Below are positions 27,058 through 36,146 of a stretch of DNA of 64,000 bases, one piece after another; position 1 is the stretch's first letter; the number at the start of each line of letters is the position of its first letter. The stretch is from NCBI GenBank assembly GCA_016930085.1, contig JAFGHO010000085.1, positions 21,458 to 85,457 of the forward strand. The letters are read 5' to 3'. This stretch comes from Spirochaetales bacterium (GTDB lineage: Bacteria; Spirochaetota; Spirochaetia; SZUA-6; JAFGRV01). Below the pieces are notes generated by a model. That model worked only from the letters and a program-made list of their open reading frames with translations, was not told where the DNA came from and did not search any database. Position numbers and translations under genes: made by a program.

Positions 27058-28065
27058 CTAATCCGACCAGTGTTTCGAGTTCTGTTTGATGAAATCGATC
27101 AATTCATCCGCGTAGGTAAAGGCAAGGCATAGTACCGTGTCGGCGGCGCCGTAATAGACGGTAATCCGGCCGGTCGGTGGATCGAACAGCGCGGCTCCTG
27201 GAAAGACGACATTCGGCACATCACCCACGCATTCATAATCCATCTGAGGAGAGAGGAGATAAGGAACCGTTCTGTTAATAACCTTCCAGGGTTCATCCAG
27301 ATCCAGAAGCGCGGCTCCCATACTGTAGACAAATCCGTTGCACGAGGTGAGTACCCCATGGTATATGAGAAGCCATCCCTCAGTTGTCTCGATCGGGACC
27401 GGTCCCGCCCCCACTTTGGTCGACTCCCAGCCGTGCCGCGGAGACATGACGTGGCGGTGACATCCCCAATGGGTCATATCCGGGCTTTCACTGTAAAAAA
27501 TATCGCCGAAGGGGGTGTGTCCGGTATCACTCGGCCTGTTGAGCATGGCGAATTTATTTCCGATCTTCCTCGGGAAAAGAACACCGTTTCTGTTGAAAGG
27601 AACAAACGCGTTTTCCATCTGGTAGTATGTCTTGAAATCATACGTGTATGCCACACCTATCGTGTATCCGTGATAGACATTACACCAGGTGATGTAATAT
27701 CTGTCATCGATCCATACGGCACGCGGATCGTAGCCCTGATCGAAGTGTCCGATCTCAGGGTCATCACACTCGAATTTCAATATATCGTTGGAAATCCGCC
27801 AGGAAATTCCATCCGTGCTGAATCCGGTATGAAGCTGCATGCGGCGGGATTTGCTGTCGCAACGAAACACCCCGGCAAACTCGCCATTGAAAGGAACGAC
27901 GGCGCTGTTGAAAATACTGTTGGATGACGGTATCGCGTCTCTCCGAATAATAGGATTTTTGGAATAACGCCAGACGACATCGTGCGATCCGGCCGGTTTG
28001 TCCTCCCACGGCATATGCGGTAAAGGCTCTCCCGATGTTATCCGGCTATTAGATGAATGACTCAT
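27058..28065 (-). CDS. GH130 family glycoside phosphorylase
   Basis: A five-bladed propeller enzyme of 335 residues. Family features are the opening [35 protein letters not shown] and [15 protein letters not shown], where the Asp region matches the GH130 catalytic blade. GH130 phosphorylases split beta-1,4-mannosyl linkages (mannosyl-glucose or manno-oligosaccharides) using phosphate, giving mannose 1-phosphate; some members are hydrolases. The start is supported by AAGGAAGTAAA before the ATG. It is followed after about 110 bp by the sugar importer operon on the same strand, so imported disaccharides are probably its substrates. It is cytoplasmic, with no signal peptide. Confidence 0.9.
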   Translation of the reverse strand: MSHSSNSRITSGEPLPHMPWEDKPAGSHDVVWRYSKNPIIRRDAIPSSNSIFNSAVVPFNGEFAGVFRCDSKSRRMQLHTGFSTDGISWRISNDILKFECDDPEIGHFDQGYDPRAVWIDDRYYITWCNVYHGYTIGVAYTYDFKTYYQMENAFVPFNRNGVLFPRKIGNKFAMLNRPSDTGHTPFGDIFYSESPDMTHWGCHRHVMSPRHGWESTKVGAGPVPIETTEGWLLIYHGVLTSCNGFVYSMGAALLDLDEPWKVINRTVPYLLSPQMDYECVGDVPNVVFPGAALFDPPTGRITVYYGAADTVLCLAFTYADELIDFIKQNSKHWSD

Positions 28066-28322
28066 TTTACTTCCTTTTCCTTAATGATACGTATCGCGCG
28101 CGAAACGGATGGAATCGACCTTAATATTATTTTTTCCGATTGTCAAGGACTCCGCATATATTTTGAAGCGATTCACGCAGCGGCGCACGTTGATAACATA
28201 CCTGCCGCTTCCGCATGACCGGGATACCGCTATGCCATGAAAAGAAAAGAGGAAATGGGATTTACAGATGACCTGTTTGCGGGTATTTTCAGGCGAAGAC
28301 CTCGATGCCGGGACCTGATCTC
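28066..28322. other. Intergenic region upstream of the GH130 gene
   Basis: No gene seen. A minus-strand TTGACA at about 28139-28144, with TAAGGT 17 bases on, could be the GH130 promoter. Two short palindromes, GATACGTATC (28086-28095) and TCGCGCGCGA (28094-28103), overlap between it and the start codon and may bind a regulator. Confidence 0.4.
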
Positions 28323-28946
28323 CTATACTTTGCACTTAATGACGACGGTATCGATGCTCGCCCTGGGTCTGACCCGCCTGATTTTTTCAGTTTCCTCGGC
28401 GAATTTTTTCAGGACGACGGTAAGCTTATCGCTCAGGGAAGGATGGTTCTTGTCGATTGCCACAATGGTAACGTCCGTTTTCGCAAAAACATCCATTTTC
28501 CTGACGCCGTCGCTGAATGCGGCACGTCCGAAAACATTACCCGCCTTGTATTGAAGACCGTTGATATCCACGACCCCCTCTTTGATCCAGAAAAACTCCG
28601 AACCTCGATCGCCCTTTTTTATTATCTGGTCTCCCTCGCTGTATTGAAGAATCCGTTCGAATGCATCCGGTTTTGAGAACCCGTGCTTTATCATATATCC
28701 CACCCGTATATTCCGTACCTGCGCCACACAATTGAATCCCCTCATTTTCTGAGCTACACGTTCCTTTATCGCACCTGAGGCGAACTGCATCGCCGATTCC
28801 ACCGCGTCCCTGAGGGTTTGACCGCTGAACATCTCGTTGATAATTACCTCGACATTTTTCGACGGGGGAAGCATCGCCCGCCCCGACCGGCTGACGAAGT
28901 ACACGTCCCCTACCGCCTTACGCGTGATAATTACTCCACCCTTCAT
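28323..28946 (-). CDS. Degenerate cyclic-nucleotide-binding domain protein
   Basis: A 207-residue soluble protein. Residues 1-95 are a helical/beta region of unknown type; residues 96-180 resemble a cNMP-binding barrel (FERILQYSEGDQIIKKGDRGSEFFWIKEG, FGRAAFSDGV), but the phosphate-binding cassette is not intact, so nucleotide binding is doubtful. No helix-turn-helix follows. A good AAAGGAG precedes the ATG. It is transcribed alone, next to but not clearly linked with the GH130 gene. Confidence 0.65.
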   Translation of the reverse strand: MKGGVIITRKAVGDVYFVSRSGRAMLPPSKNVEVIINEMFSGQTLRDAVESAMQFASGAIKERVAQKMRGFNCVAQVRNIRVGYMIKHGFSKPDAFERILQYSEGDQIIKKGDRGSEFFWIKEGVVDINGLQYKAGNVFGRAAFSDGVRKMDVFAKTDVTIVAIDKNHPSLSDKLTVVLKKFAEETEKIRRVRPRASIDTVVIKCKV

Positions 28947-29287
28947 ATAACACTCCTTTTATGATTGGCATTATATTACGGTAATAACTATACCATGGGT
29001 AAAAATTCTATTCTGTATTCCATTTGGCACATTTTTTTGAACGCGGAAATCACCACCCGGCCGGGACCGGCGGGTTCAACGCAAAAGGCTACCTGTAGAG
29101 AAAGTAAGATGTGCTTATGTGTATCAAGGGAAAAACGGGGCGGATCTGATCCCGATTATTCCGCTCCCCCTGTACAAAGCCATGATAAATCTATTATAGT
29201 TACTTTTATACAGAACTTCGGCGAAAACGGGGACCGCTTTGATGAATTGAACCGCACCCGGTCTCCGTTTCACTCCAGGGAGGATGC
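28947..29287. other. Intergenic region between divergent genes
   Basis: No gene seen. TGGCACATTTTTTTGA at about 29026-29041 resembles the sigma-54 promoter at 5095 but has one extra base between its boxes and lacks the GC, so it is probably inactive. A bulged hairpin GGGGCGGA...TCCGCTCCCC lies at about 29137-29168. Confidence 0.35.
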
Positions 29288-31138
29288 ATGAAAATCAGAA
29301 CTATCGCAGCCGTTTTAATACTTCCGGTTATATCGATAGCGGCCCTTTGTGTGCCCTACGGCTGTCTCGGAAAACAGGAAACGGCGGATGATCCGGCAAA
29401 TGCCCTTTACCGCGATGCCTCCCTTCCCGTCGAAGACCGTGTGTCGGACCTCCTATCACGCATGACCCTTAACGAAAAATGCGGCCAGATGGCGCTCGTC
29501 GAACGGATGTTTCTGAAACAGGACGATCACATCAGGGAATACGGAATCGGCGGAATCCTGAGTGGGGGCGGTTCCGCGCCGCATCCGAACACGCCCGGGT
29601 CCTGGATCGGGATGATCGATTCATTTCAGGCCATGGCCCTCTCCACCCGCCTCGCCGTCCCGATTATCTATGGAAGCGATGCGGTGCATGGGAACAACAA
29701 CCTCGCGGGAGCGGTCATCTTCCCCCACAATATCGGACTCGGCGCGACCCGGGACCCGAAACTGGTTGAAGATATCGGGAGAATCACCGCGATCGAGATG
29801 ACCGGCGCGGGAATGCACTGGAATTTCGCGCCATGCCTCGCCGTCCCGCAGAACGAACGGTGGGGAAGGACCTATGAAGGCTACAGTGAATACGCGCCCC
29901 TGGTTTCGGAACTCGGAATCGCCTATATAAGGGGACTCCAGGGACCGCTGAATGTCAACGAACCCGTTTCCGTTATCGCATCCGCGAAACATTACCTTGG
30001 GGACGGAGGCACCCTGAACGGAAAGGACAGGGGGAATACGATCGCCACGGAAGAAAAAATACGCGAGGTGTATCTGGCGCCGTACAAGGCGGCGGTGAAA
30101 GCGGGGACGAAAAGCGTTATGGTTTCGTTCAGCAGCCTGAACGGGAAACAGATGCACGCACATCGGCGGTTTATCACCGATATTCTCAAGGGAGAACTCG
30201 GGTTCGAAGGATTTGTCGTTTCCGACTGGGGCGGCATCGATTTTATTGCCCCGCGCTACAGGGACTGCGTCCGGGAGAGCGTCCTTGCCGGGATCGACAT
30301 GGTCATGATCCCGGATAAATACGAAGAGTTTCTCCTCACCCTCAAGGCATTGGTCACCGAAGGAGACATCCCGATGGAACGGATCGACGATGCGGTTAGC
30401 AGAATCCTCCGGGTGAAATTCTCATCCGGCATTTTCGAAACCCCGTACGCGGAGAAATCGACCGCACGGCTGATCGGATGCGAAGAACACCGCATCAAGG
30501 CGCGGGAAGCGGTAAGTAAATCCCTTGTCGTACTCAAGAACCGGAACAATATCCTGCCGCTTTCAAAAAAAATAAAAAGCATATTCGTTGCGGGTAAAAG
30601 CGCGGACAGCATCGGAAATCAGTGCGGCGGCTGGACACTCACCTGGCAGGGGTTGAGCGACACGACGATTCCCGGCACATCGATACTGGAGGCGATACGA
30701 AACGCCGTTTCCCCCGCGACACGGGTCAGCTATAGTGAAAACGGAACCGGCGGCAAAGGGCACGATGTCGCAGTTGTCGTGATCGGGGAACTTCCCTATG
30801 CTGAAATGTACGGCGACAAGGAGAATATCAACCTTTCCGTCGTCGATGCCGACGCGGTCGACAATTGCAGAAAAGAGGGCCTGCCGGTGGTCGTGATCCT
30901 CGTTTCCGGCAGACCGATGATAGTCACCGATTATATCGCCGGTTGGGATGCCTTTATCGCGGCCTGGCTTCCCGGAACTGAAGGAGCGGGTGTCGCGGAT
31001 ATTCTTTTCGGAAATGTCAAACCTTCGGGCAAACTCCCGTATTCCTGGCCGAAAAACTCGGCACAACTTCCCGTCAACTACGGAGACGAGGTATACGAAC
31101 CCCTTTTCCCTTTCGGTTTCGGGTTGACGTTTCAATAG
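29288..31138 (+). CDS. GH3 family beta-glucosidase, probable lipoprotein
   Basis: A 616-residue exo-glycosidase. The signal sequence ends in VPYGC, a plausible lipobox. The GH3 barrel domain follows with IYGSDAVHGNNN, the substrate-binding KHYLGDGG and the nucleophile Asp in VVSDWGG (about residue 319). The C-terminal alpha/beta sandwich (about 400-616) contains the acid/base region near GDKENINLS. It would release glucose or xylose from the ends of beta-linked oligosaccharides on the outside of the cell. The ATG is preceded by AGGGAGGATGC. The next gene starts 49 bp later but differs in function. Confidence 0.93.
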   Translation: MKIRTIAAVLILPVISIAALCVPYGCLGKQETADDPANALYRDASLPVEDRVSDLLSRMTLNEKCGQMALVERMFLKQDDHIREYGIGGILSGGGSAPHPNTPGSWIGMIDSFQAMALSTRLAVPIIYGSDAVHGNNNLAGAVIFPHNIGLGATRDPKLVEDIGRITAIEMTGAGMHWNFAPCLAVPQNERWGRTYEGYSEYAPLVSELGIAYIRGLQGPLNVNEPVSVIASAKHYLGDGGTLNGKDRGNTIATEEKIREVYLAPYKAAVKAGTKSVMVSFSSLNGKQMHAHRRFITDILKGELGFEGFVVSDWGGIDFIAPRYRDCVRESVLAGIDMVMIPDKYEEFLLTLKALVTEGDIPMERIDDAVSRILRVKFSSGIFETPYAEKSTARLIGCEEHRIKAREAVSKSLVVLKNRNNILPLSKKIKSIFVAGKSADSIGNQCGGWTLTWQGLSDTTIPGTSILEAIRNAVSPATRVSYSENGTGGKGHDVAVVVIGELPYAEMYGDKENINLSVVDADAVDNCRKEGLPVVVILVSGRPMIVTDYIAGWDAFIAAWLPGTEGAGVADILFGNVKPSGKLPYSWPKNSAQLPVNYGDEVYEPLFPFGFGLTFQ

Positions 31139-31187
31139 AAAGGATGTACAACAAAAAGCCTGTGAAACAAACGAGGAGACTCATCTG

Positions 31188-32006
31188 ATGAAAAAAAGGA
31201 CCGTCATTACAACGATTGTACTGATCGCACTGACAGGTCTTGCTGTCATCGCCTTTTTCCTTTTTCCCGCCATCGGAAAAACCACACTGAGGCTCACCGT
31301 CATGGATGCCGTTTCCCGGTCATGGGTTTATAATTCTTCCATTACGATCCAGAACAGAGTGATACGCGGATTCAAGTCGACCGTCTTTTCTTTTAGCGAC
31401 CTGAAACCGGGCACATATCCCCTTGTCGTCACCGCACCCTATTACACAATGGCGGAAACCGGCCTCACGATACATCCGGGCGAAAACATCCTCACCGATC
31501 CCATCCTCCTCTCCGGTTATGAAATACCGGACCTCGACGATATCGCCCTTTTTGAAGGGAAGAAAGACGATACCCTCGAACTCGATTTCCGCCTTGTCCG
31601 GCCCGACGGTCACGCGGTCGTCAATCATCCATGCCTCCCCGTCGTCATATACTGCCGGATTTCAGAACAAACCGACACCGGGCAACGGGGAGATATTATT
31701 TACGCGGCCCCCGTACCGTGGCACTGGAATACGAGCCTGACTGAAACATACCGCTACGAGGTCGCGATTCCGCTGGATGACATCGGGAAATCGCAAGCCC
31801 CGTACTGGATTATGGATTATCTCGTTCTCTTTCCCGACCCCAGAACGATCGGAGAAGACGAGATAAAAAAAATCATCCTGACGGCGCAGGAAATGAAAGA
31901 CATCGATTCGATCGCCTCCTACCTCGACGGCTTTTCCGACAGACTCAGATGGTTTTTCAGAAGCCACAATAATGTGGAGAATATGTTCGGGGAGGGCGGA
32001 ACGTGA
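31188..32006 (+). CDS. Membrane-anchored protein of an ABC exporter operon
   Basis: A 272-residue protein with one N-terminal membrane helix (TVITTIVLIALTGLAVIAFFLF) and an extracytoplasmic remainder. Residues 30-110 look like a beta-sandwich of the carboxypeptidase-regulatory or PEGA type (VMDAVSRSWVYNSSITIQ, LKPGTYPLVVTAPYYTMAETG). Family unknown. Its stop codon overlaps the GTG start of the ABC ATPase gene by four bases, so it belongs to that operon. The ATG is preceded by GAGGAGACTCATCTG. Confidence 0.72.
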   Translation: MKKRTVITTIVLIALTGLAVIAFFLFPAIGKTTLRLTVMDAVSRSWVYNSSITIQNRVIRGFKSTVFSFSDLKPGTYPLVVTAPYYTMAETGLTIHPGENILTDPILLSGYEIPDLDDIALFEGKKDDTLELDFRLVRPDGHAVVNHPCLPVVIYCRISEQTDTGQRGDIIYAAPVPWHWNTSLTETYRYEVAIPLDDIGKSQAPYWIMDYLVLFPDPRTIGEDEIKKIILTAQEMKDIDSIASYLDGFSDRLRWFFRSHNNVENMFGEGGT

Positions 32007-32959
32007 TACAAACAAGGAACCTCATCAAGCATTACGGTAATCTCCGGGCGGTGAACGGGATCTCTCTCAATATCAATCAGGGTGAAATATACGGTTTCCT
32101 TGGTCCCAACGGCGCAGGCAAGACCTCCACGATCAAGATGCTTCTTGGAATCACCAGGCCGACGTCCGGAGAAATATACCTCTTCGGAGAACGCTTTACC
32201 CCTGAAAAGGTCGATGTACGGAAACGGATCGGTGTGGTGCCTGAAAAACACCCGCAGGGAATCTGGACATGGATGACAGCCGGGGAATATCTCGCCTATT
32301 TCGCGAATATATTCGAGGTCGAGGACGCGGACAAACGAATCGACTACCTGCTTGAAAAAGTACATCTCATACGGGTCAAAAACAAGCCTTTTAAAACCTT
32401 TTCCCGCGGGATGCTTCAGAAACTCAACATTATCCGCGCCCTCCTCCACAATCCCGATATCCTGATCCTCGACGAACCGATCTCCGGCCTCGATCCCATC
32501 GGCGTAAAACAGATCCGAGATCTTATCGTCGCGGAAACACGGGAAAACCGCTCCATCTTTGTCTCTTCCCACCTCCTCTCGGAAGTGGAAAAGATCTGTC
32601 ACAGAATCGCCATTATCAACAGGGGTTCCCTTGTTGCGGAGGATTCCATGGACCGGCTGCTTTCAAAACTGGTCCGCAACAAAGAAGTCTATATCGATGT
32701 CGAGGAGGTCCCGCCAGGGTTGATCGAAGAGATAAAAAAGATGCCGTTCGTAAGGGATTGCAGGCTGAACGACCTTACCATTACCATCGAGGTGCCGCGG
32801 GAAGGCGATTACAGAAGGGACCTCGCACTCTTTATCTTCAACAGGGGACTCATCCCGCTTCGAATACAGGAAAAAGCCCCGACCCTCGAAGAAGCCTTCA
32901 TCACCATTACGGGCGAGAATATCGAAAAACTTGCGGGGAAAAGAGGAAACGGTGAATAA
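32003..32959 (+). CDS. ABC transporter ATP-binding protein
   Basis: A 318-residue ATPase of the DrrA/CcmA exporter class. Walker A GPNGAGKT (about 34-41), the variant signature FSRGMLQKLN, Walker B ILILDEPISGLDP and the H-loop SSHLLSE are all present, so it should hydrolyse ATP. The 80-residue C-terminal domain is typical of bacterial export ABC proteins. It begins at GTG 32003, overlapping the previous gene by four bases, and overlaps the permease gene that follows. Confidence 0.95.
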   Translation: MIQTRNLIKHYGNLRAVNGISLNINQGEIYGFLGPNGAGKTSTIKMLLGITRPTSGEIYLFGERFTPEKVDVRKRIGVVPEKHPQGIWTWMTAGEYLAYFANIFEVEDADKRIDYLLEKVHLIRVKNKPFKTFSRGMLQKLNIIRALLHNPDILILDEPISGLDPIGVKQIRDLIVAETRENRSIFVSSHLLSEVEKICHRIAIINRGSLVAEDSMDRLLSKLVRNKEVYIDVEEVPPGLIEEIKKMPFVRDCRLNDLTITIEVPREGDYRRDLALFIFNRGLIPLRIQEKAPTLEEAFITITGENIEKLAGKRGNGE

Positions 32960-33839
32960 CAGACTGAAAACGATCGCAACAATCGAGACGATCGTTACGA
33001 TCGCGCGAAAAAAAATAACGGAAACCCTTCTGGGCCCGGCATTTCCGATCTCATGTACCGTCGGTCTTGTTCTCGGGTACCTTGCGGTCACCGGGTTTAT
33101 CGCAAGCATCGACGCGGACGGCATCAATCCCTCATTGAATCCCCCGTTCGAGCTCGCAATAAAGGCGATCGGAGGCTTTTTCGGCGACGCGTTTTTTCAA
33201 AAACTGTTTTCGGAAGGCCCCTTTTCATTCGCCCTTATCGTCTCTTATGTTCCCGTATTGCTTTATCTCGCCGTCAGTTCGGTCTTCAAGTTCGGTTTTG
33301 AAAAAAACGCAGGGGCCCTCGAACTCGTCATTTACGGACCGGTAAGCGTCACGATGTATGCGGCCGCTTCGTTTATTCGAAATCTCTTTTTCAGTCTCGG
33401 CTATCTCCTTGTCTCATCCCTGATTCTGATACTCTATTCGCTTCTCACCAACACCCTCGCCGGCGGCATGTTCTTCACACTCATCGCCCTCCTCTTCTTC
33501 CTCTCGACCGCGACATACGGTTATACCACACTCTGTACGGTTTTGGTGAAAAACGGTCTCGCCGCCCTTCCCTTGTTCCTGGGGGTCTCGCTTTTTTTTA
33601 TCGTGCTTCAGCTGGGGACATTGACCGTTACCTCCGGCGGCACGCTTAATCCATGGTCCGCCCTCGCGTGGATATTCCAGTGGTTTTCACCGCTTTTTTA
33701 CTTCAATCTCGGTTTTTTCTCGCTTGACTACAACAATACCGGTCTCCTGGCCTTGAGCCTTTTTCTTGCGGGCCTGCTCGCGTTCGTTCTGCTTACGGCG
33801 AGTCACGCGATCGCGCGGCGGAGGGGGGGAGCGGCATGA
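32952..33839 (+). CDS. ABC exporter permease
   Basis: A 295-residue ABC-2-like integral membrane protein with about six helices and a large loop after the first. Start: GTG at 32952 (AAGAGGAAAC precedes), which overlaps the ATPase gene by eight bases; a 7-residue longer frame exists from 32931. Substrate unknown. The stop overlaps the ATG of the next gene by four bases (ATGA). Confidence 0.85.
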   Translation: MNNRLKTIATIETIVTIARKKITETLLGPAFPISCTVGLVLGYLAVTGFIASIDADGINPSLNPPFELAIKAIGGFFGDAFFQKLFSEGPFSFALIVSYVPVLLYLAVSSVFKFGFEKNAGALELVIYGPVSVTMYAAASFIRNLFFSLGYLLVSSLILILYSLLTNTLAGGMFFTLIALLFFLSTATYGYTTLCTVLVKNGLAALPLFLGVSLFFIVLQLGTLTVTSGGTLNPWSALAWIFQWFSPLFYFNLGFFSLDYNNTGLLALSLFLAGLLAFVLLTASHAIARRRGGAA

Positions 33840-35242
33840 AAAACTCGACGTTATGCGTCATCGCCCTGGCCGTTCTTTTTTCCACCGCCCCGATCTCCGG
33901 GCAGACACCGGAGAAAATCGAGCAATTCATCTATTCGATTCACGCCTTTGACGGGCACAGCTATAAAAAAACCTTTTGCCGAGAAGCTTCCGATACCATC
34001 TACTTTCTCGCCGGCGAAGACAATTTTCTATCGACGCGAAAAACATTCATTTATTACTGGCCGCTTTCGGATACCTGGCGTCTCGATACGAACATCCTCA
34101 ATTATCCGATCAAGGGTACCCTCCACATAACGGGGGACAACATACGGCCCGAGGCATACGAAACGGTGCTTTACATCTATACCGACATGCCCGCTTCGCG
34201 CGCGGAAAACCGTTCCCCGATACTGCACGCGGGCGCCGACACCACGGACGCCTTTTCGAACACCCTGAGGGTTTTGAAAGGTGAAGAGGCTGTTTCCGAA
34301 TACGCCCGCTATCTTTCCATTATGGAACGGTACGACAGGGAGGTGGAAGCGTGGCAGCAGCGTGAGCGGGAATACCAGGAATGGAAAAGAAACATGGACA
34401 GTAAAATAAGGCTGGCCCGGAAAGAAGGCAAAGACGTTTCGGGTCTCGTCGAAGAAGTCCAGTCGTATCAGTTTGAATACCCGCCCTCCCGCCCGTCGTA
34501 TCAGATCAGCCCCCCGCAGGAAGCGTTTATCATCAACCTTCCCGAAGGCGATTACAGGATGAAACTCGTCGACCCGGAAAACAACATAATCGAGGGATCG
34601 GAAAAAACACTCAAGGTTTTCACGAAAAAGCGGGGCAACAGCGTACAGTACATGTACGCCGCGGGCTCGAAACTCACAAGACATAAAATAACACAGATCG
34701 CCGGTTCGGTTATCTATGTCGACGGCAGCTACGACCTTTTTTTCAGGCCGTCCTACCAGAATGAGGTGAACGAACTCTTTCACGAAAAACTGATGGTCAA
34801 CGACGCGAAGGGTAATCCCGGGAAAACGAAGTGGATCAGGACAAAAGAGATTACCACCGCATGGATCGAGAAATCGGTGAACAACGGCCCGTACGGCATC
34901 GTGCTTCAGGATTATTTTTACGCGGATCAGGATCCGGAAGCCCCGCTTGGCTACCGACTCGTCTACTGGGATTCACGGCCGGAAGCCCCCCATGAATACC
35001 TCTCGCCCTCCCTGCGGGCGTTCCGTATTCCAATCGACGGAAGAACCCGGCTCATCGATATCCGCCTGCGGGATATTTCCGGCCGCCTCATCGACACGAG
35101 CACCCGCCGCATCCGCCTCGTCAACAAACACTCGCCGCACCTCCTGATTCTCCTCCTCTGTCTCCTGCCGCTCGCCGGTATGACCGCGATCACGATTCAA
35201 CGAATGGCCCTTTATGCGGGAAAAAAGCAGAACACGGATTAA
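33836..35242 (+). CDS. Exported protein with C-terminal membrane anchor, unknown function
   Basis: A 468-residue protein with a signal peptide (MKNSTLCVIALAVLFSTAPISG), a long extracytoplasmic part and one membrane helix near the C-terminus (LLILLLCLLPLAGMTAIT) followed by a basic tail. Residues 155-215 are rich in charged residues and probably form a coiled coil (YDREVEAWQQREREYQEW). The remaining segments are beta-rich. I do not recognise a family. It is translationally coupled to the ABC permease gene and is the last exporter-specific gene of the operon. Confidence 0.75.
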   Translation: MKNSTLCVIALAVLFSTAPISGQTPEKIEQFIYSIHAFDGHSYKKTFCREASDTIYFLAGEDNFLSTRKTFIYYWPLSDTWRLDTNILNYPIKGTLHITGDNIRPEAYETVLYIYTDMPASRAENRSPILHAGADTTDAFSNTLRVLKGEEAVSEYARYLSIMERYDREVEAWQQREREYQEWKRNMDSKIRLARKEGKDVSGLVEEVQSYQFEYPPSRPSYQISPPQEAFIINLPEGDYRMKLVDPENNIIEGSEKTLKVFTKKRGNSVQYMYAAGSKLTRHKITQIAGSVIYVDGSYDLFFRPSYQNEVNELFHEKLMVNDAKGNPGKTKWIRTKEITTAWIEKSVNNGPYGIVLQDYFYADQDPEAPLGYRLVYWDSRPEAPHEYLSPSLRAFRIPIDGRTRLIDIRLRDISGRLIDTSTRRIRLVNKHSPHLLILLLCLLPLAGMTAITIQRMALYAGKKQNTD

Positions 35243-36056
35243 TCCTTCACCGGAAGCCCTCATAAGTTTCCGGAACGATGTCTGCCGTTTTTTCGAAAAG
35301 CACGGACGCCGGCTTCCCTGGCGGACGGCCTGGAAGCCGTATCATATCGTGGTCTCGGAGATAATGCTTCAGCAGACACAGGTCGAACGGGTTATCGCGA
35401 AGTTCGAGGCCTTTATCGCTTCCTTCCCGGACTTCCACAGTCTCGATACCGCTTCCATGCGGGAGGTATTGCTTCTCTGGAAGGGACTCGGATACAACAG
35501 GCGAGCCTATGCCCTGAAAGAAATCGCGCGAAGGGTCTGCCGCGACTATAACGGTGTTCTTCCCTGCGACAGGGAATCCCTTCTCCGCCTTCCGTCGATC
35601 GGCAGGGCGACGGCGGCATCGATTCTGGCCTTCGCCTTCGACAGACCGGAAGTCGTGATCGAGACGAATATCCGCACGGTCTATATTTACCACTTTCTCA
35701 GGGATCAAACGCGGGTCAGTGACGACGATATCGAATCCCTCATCCGGGCGACCATGGACAGAGAACATCCGAGAACATGGTACTCGGCGCTTATGGATTA
35801 CGGAAGTCACCTGAAAAAACTGTATCCGGAGTTGACGGGAAAAAGCTCAGCATATAAAAAGCAGTCGAGGTTCGACGGTTCGGACAGGCAGATACGGGGG
35901 AAAATTTTGGGGATTGTCGCAGGGGCGGGGTACGCGTCGGAAGGTAAACTCATTGAAGAGATTGAAGCCGACGCGGAGAGGATTCGCGACATAGCGGGAG
36001 TTCTGGTCAGGGAAGGGTTGGTGGTAAAAAAGGGAAACCGGTATGAAATCCCTTAA
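35214..36056 (+). CDS. MutY-like DNA glycosylase lacking the Fe-S cluster
   Basis: An HhH-GPD base-excision glycosylase of 280 residues, most like adenine glycosylase MutY: SEIMLQQTQVERV with the catalytic E49, the helix-hairpin-helix LPSIGRATAASILAF and VIETNIRTV. In MutY the last motif holds the catalytic Asp (LDGNV/LDTNV); here it is Glu (E150). The four-Cys 4Fe-4S motif that normally follows is absent, and the usual C-terminal NUDIX-like domain is replaced by a short winged-helix-like region (RQIRGKILGIVAGAG). Cluster-less MutY relatives exist, so it may be active. The gene overlaps the previous one by 29 bases and ends before a terminator. Confidence 0.8.
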   Translation: MREKSRTRINPSPEALISFRNDVCRFFEKHGRRLPWRTAWKPYHIVVSEIMLQQTQVERVIAKFEAFIASFPDFHSLDTASMREVLLLWKGLGYNRRAYALKEIARRVCRDYNGVLPCDRESLLRLPSIGRATAASILAFAFDRPEVVIETNIRTVYIYHFLRDQTRVSDDDIESLIRATMDREHPRTWYSALMDYGSHLKKLYPELTGKSSAYKKQSRFDGSDRQIRGKILGIVAGAGYASEGKLIEEIEADAERIRDIAGVLVREGLVVKKGNRYEIP

Positions 36057-36078
36057 AGGAAGGAAATTACGTGCGGCC

Positions 36079-36098
36079 GCCGAAAGTCGGCATTTTTT
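36079..36098 (+). terminator. Intrinsic terminator of the exporter/glycosylase operon
   Basis: GCCGA-AAG-TCGGC followed by ATTTTTT, 23 bases after the glycosylase stop codon. Confidence 0.75.
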
Positions 36099-36146
36099 CA
36101 ATAACATACCGGATAATGGACAGTGGCGGATGAAGTTGACCGTATA

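Noticed and set aside
29020..29045. Sigma-54-like sequence TGGCACATTTTTTTGA before the GH3 gene
   Set aside because: Spacing is one base too long and the -12 GC is absent, which generally abolishes sigma-54 recognition.
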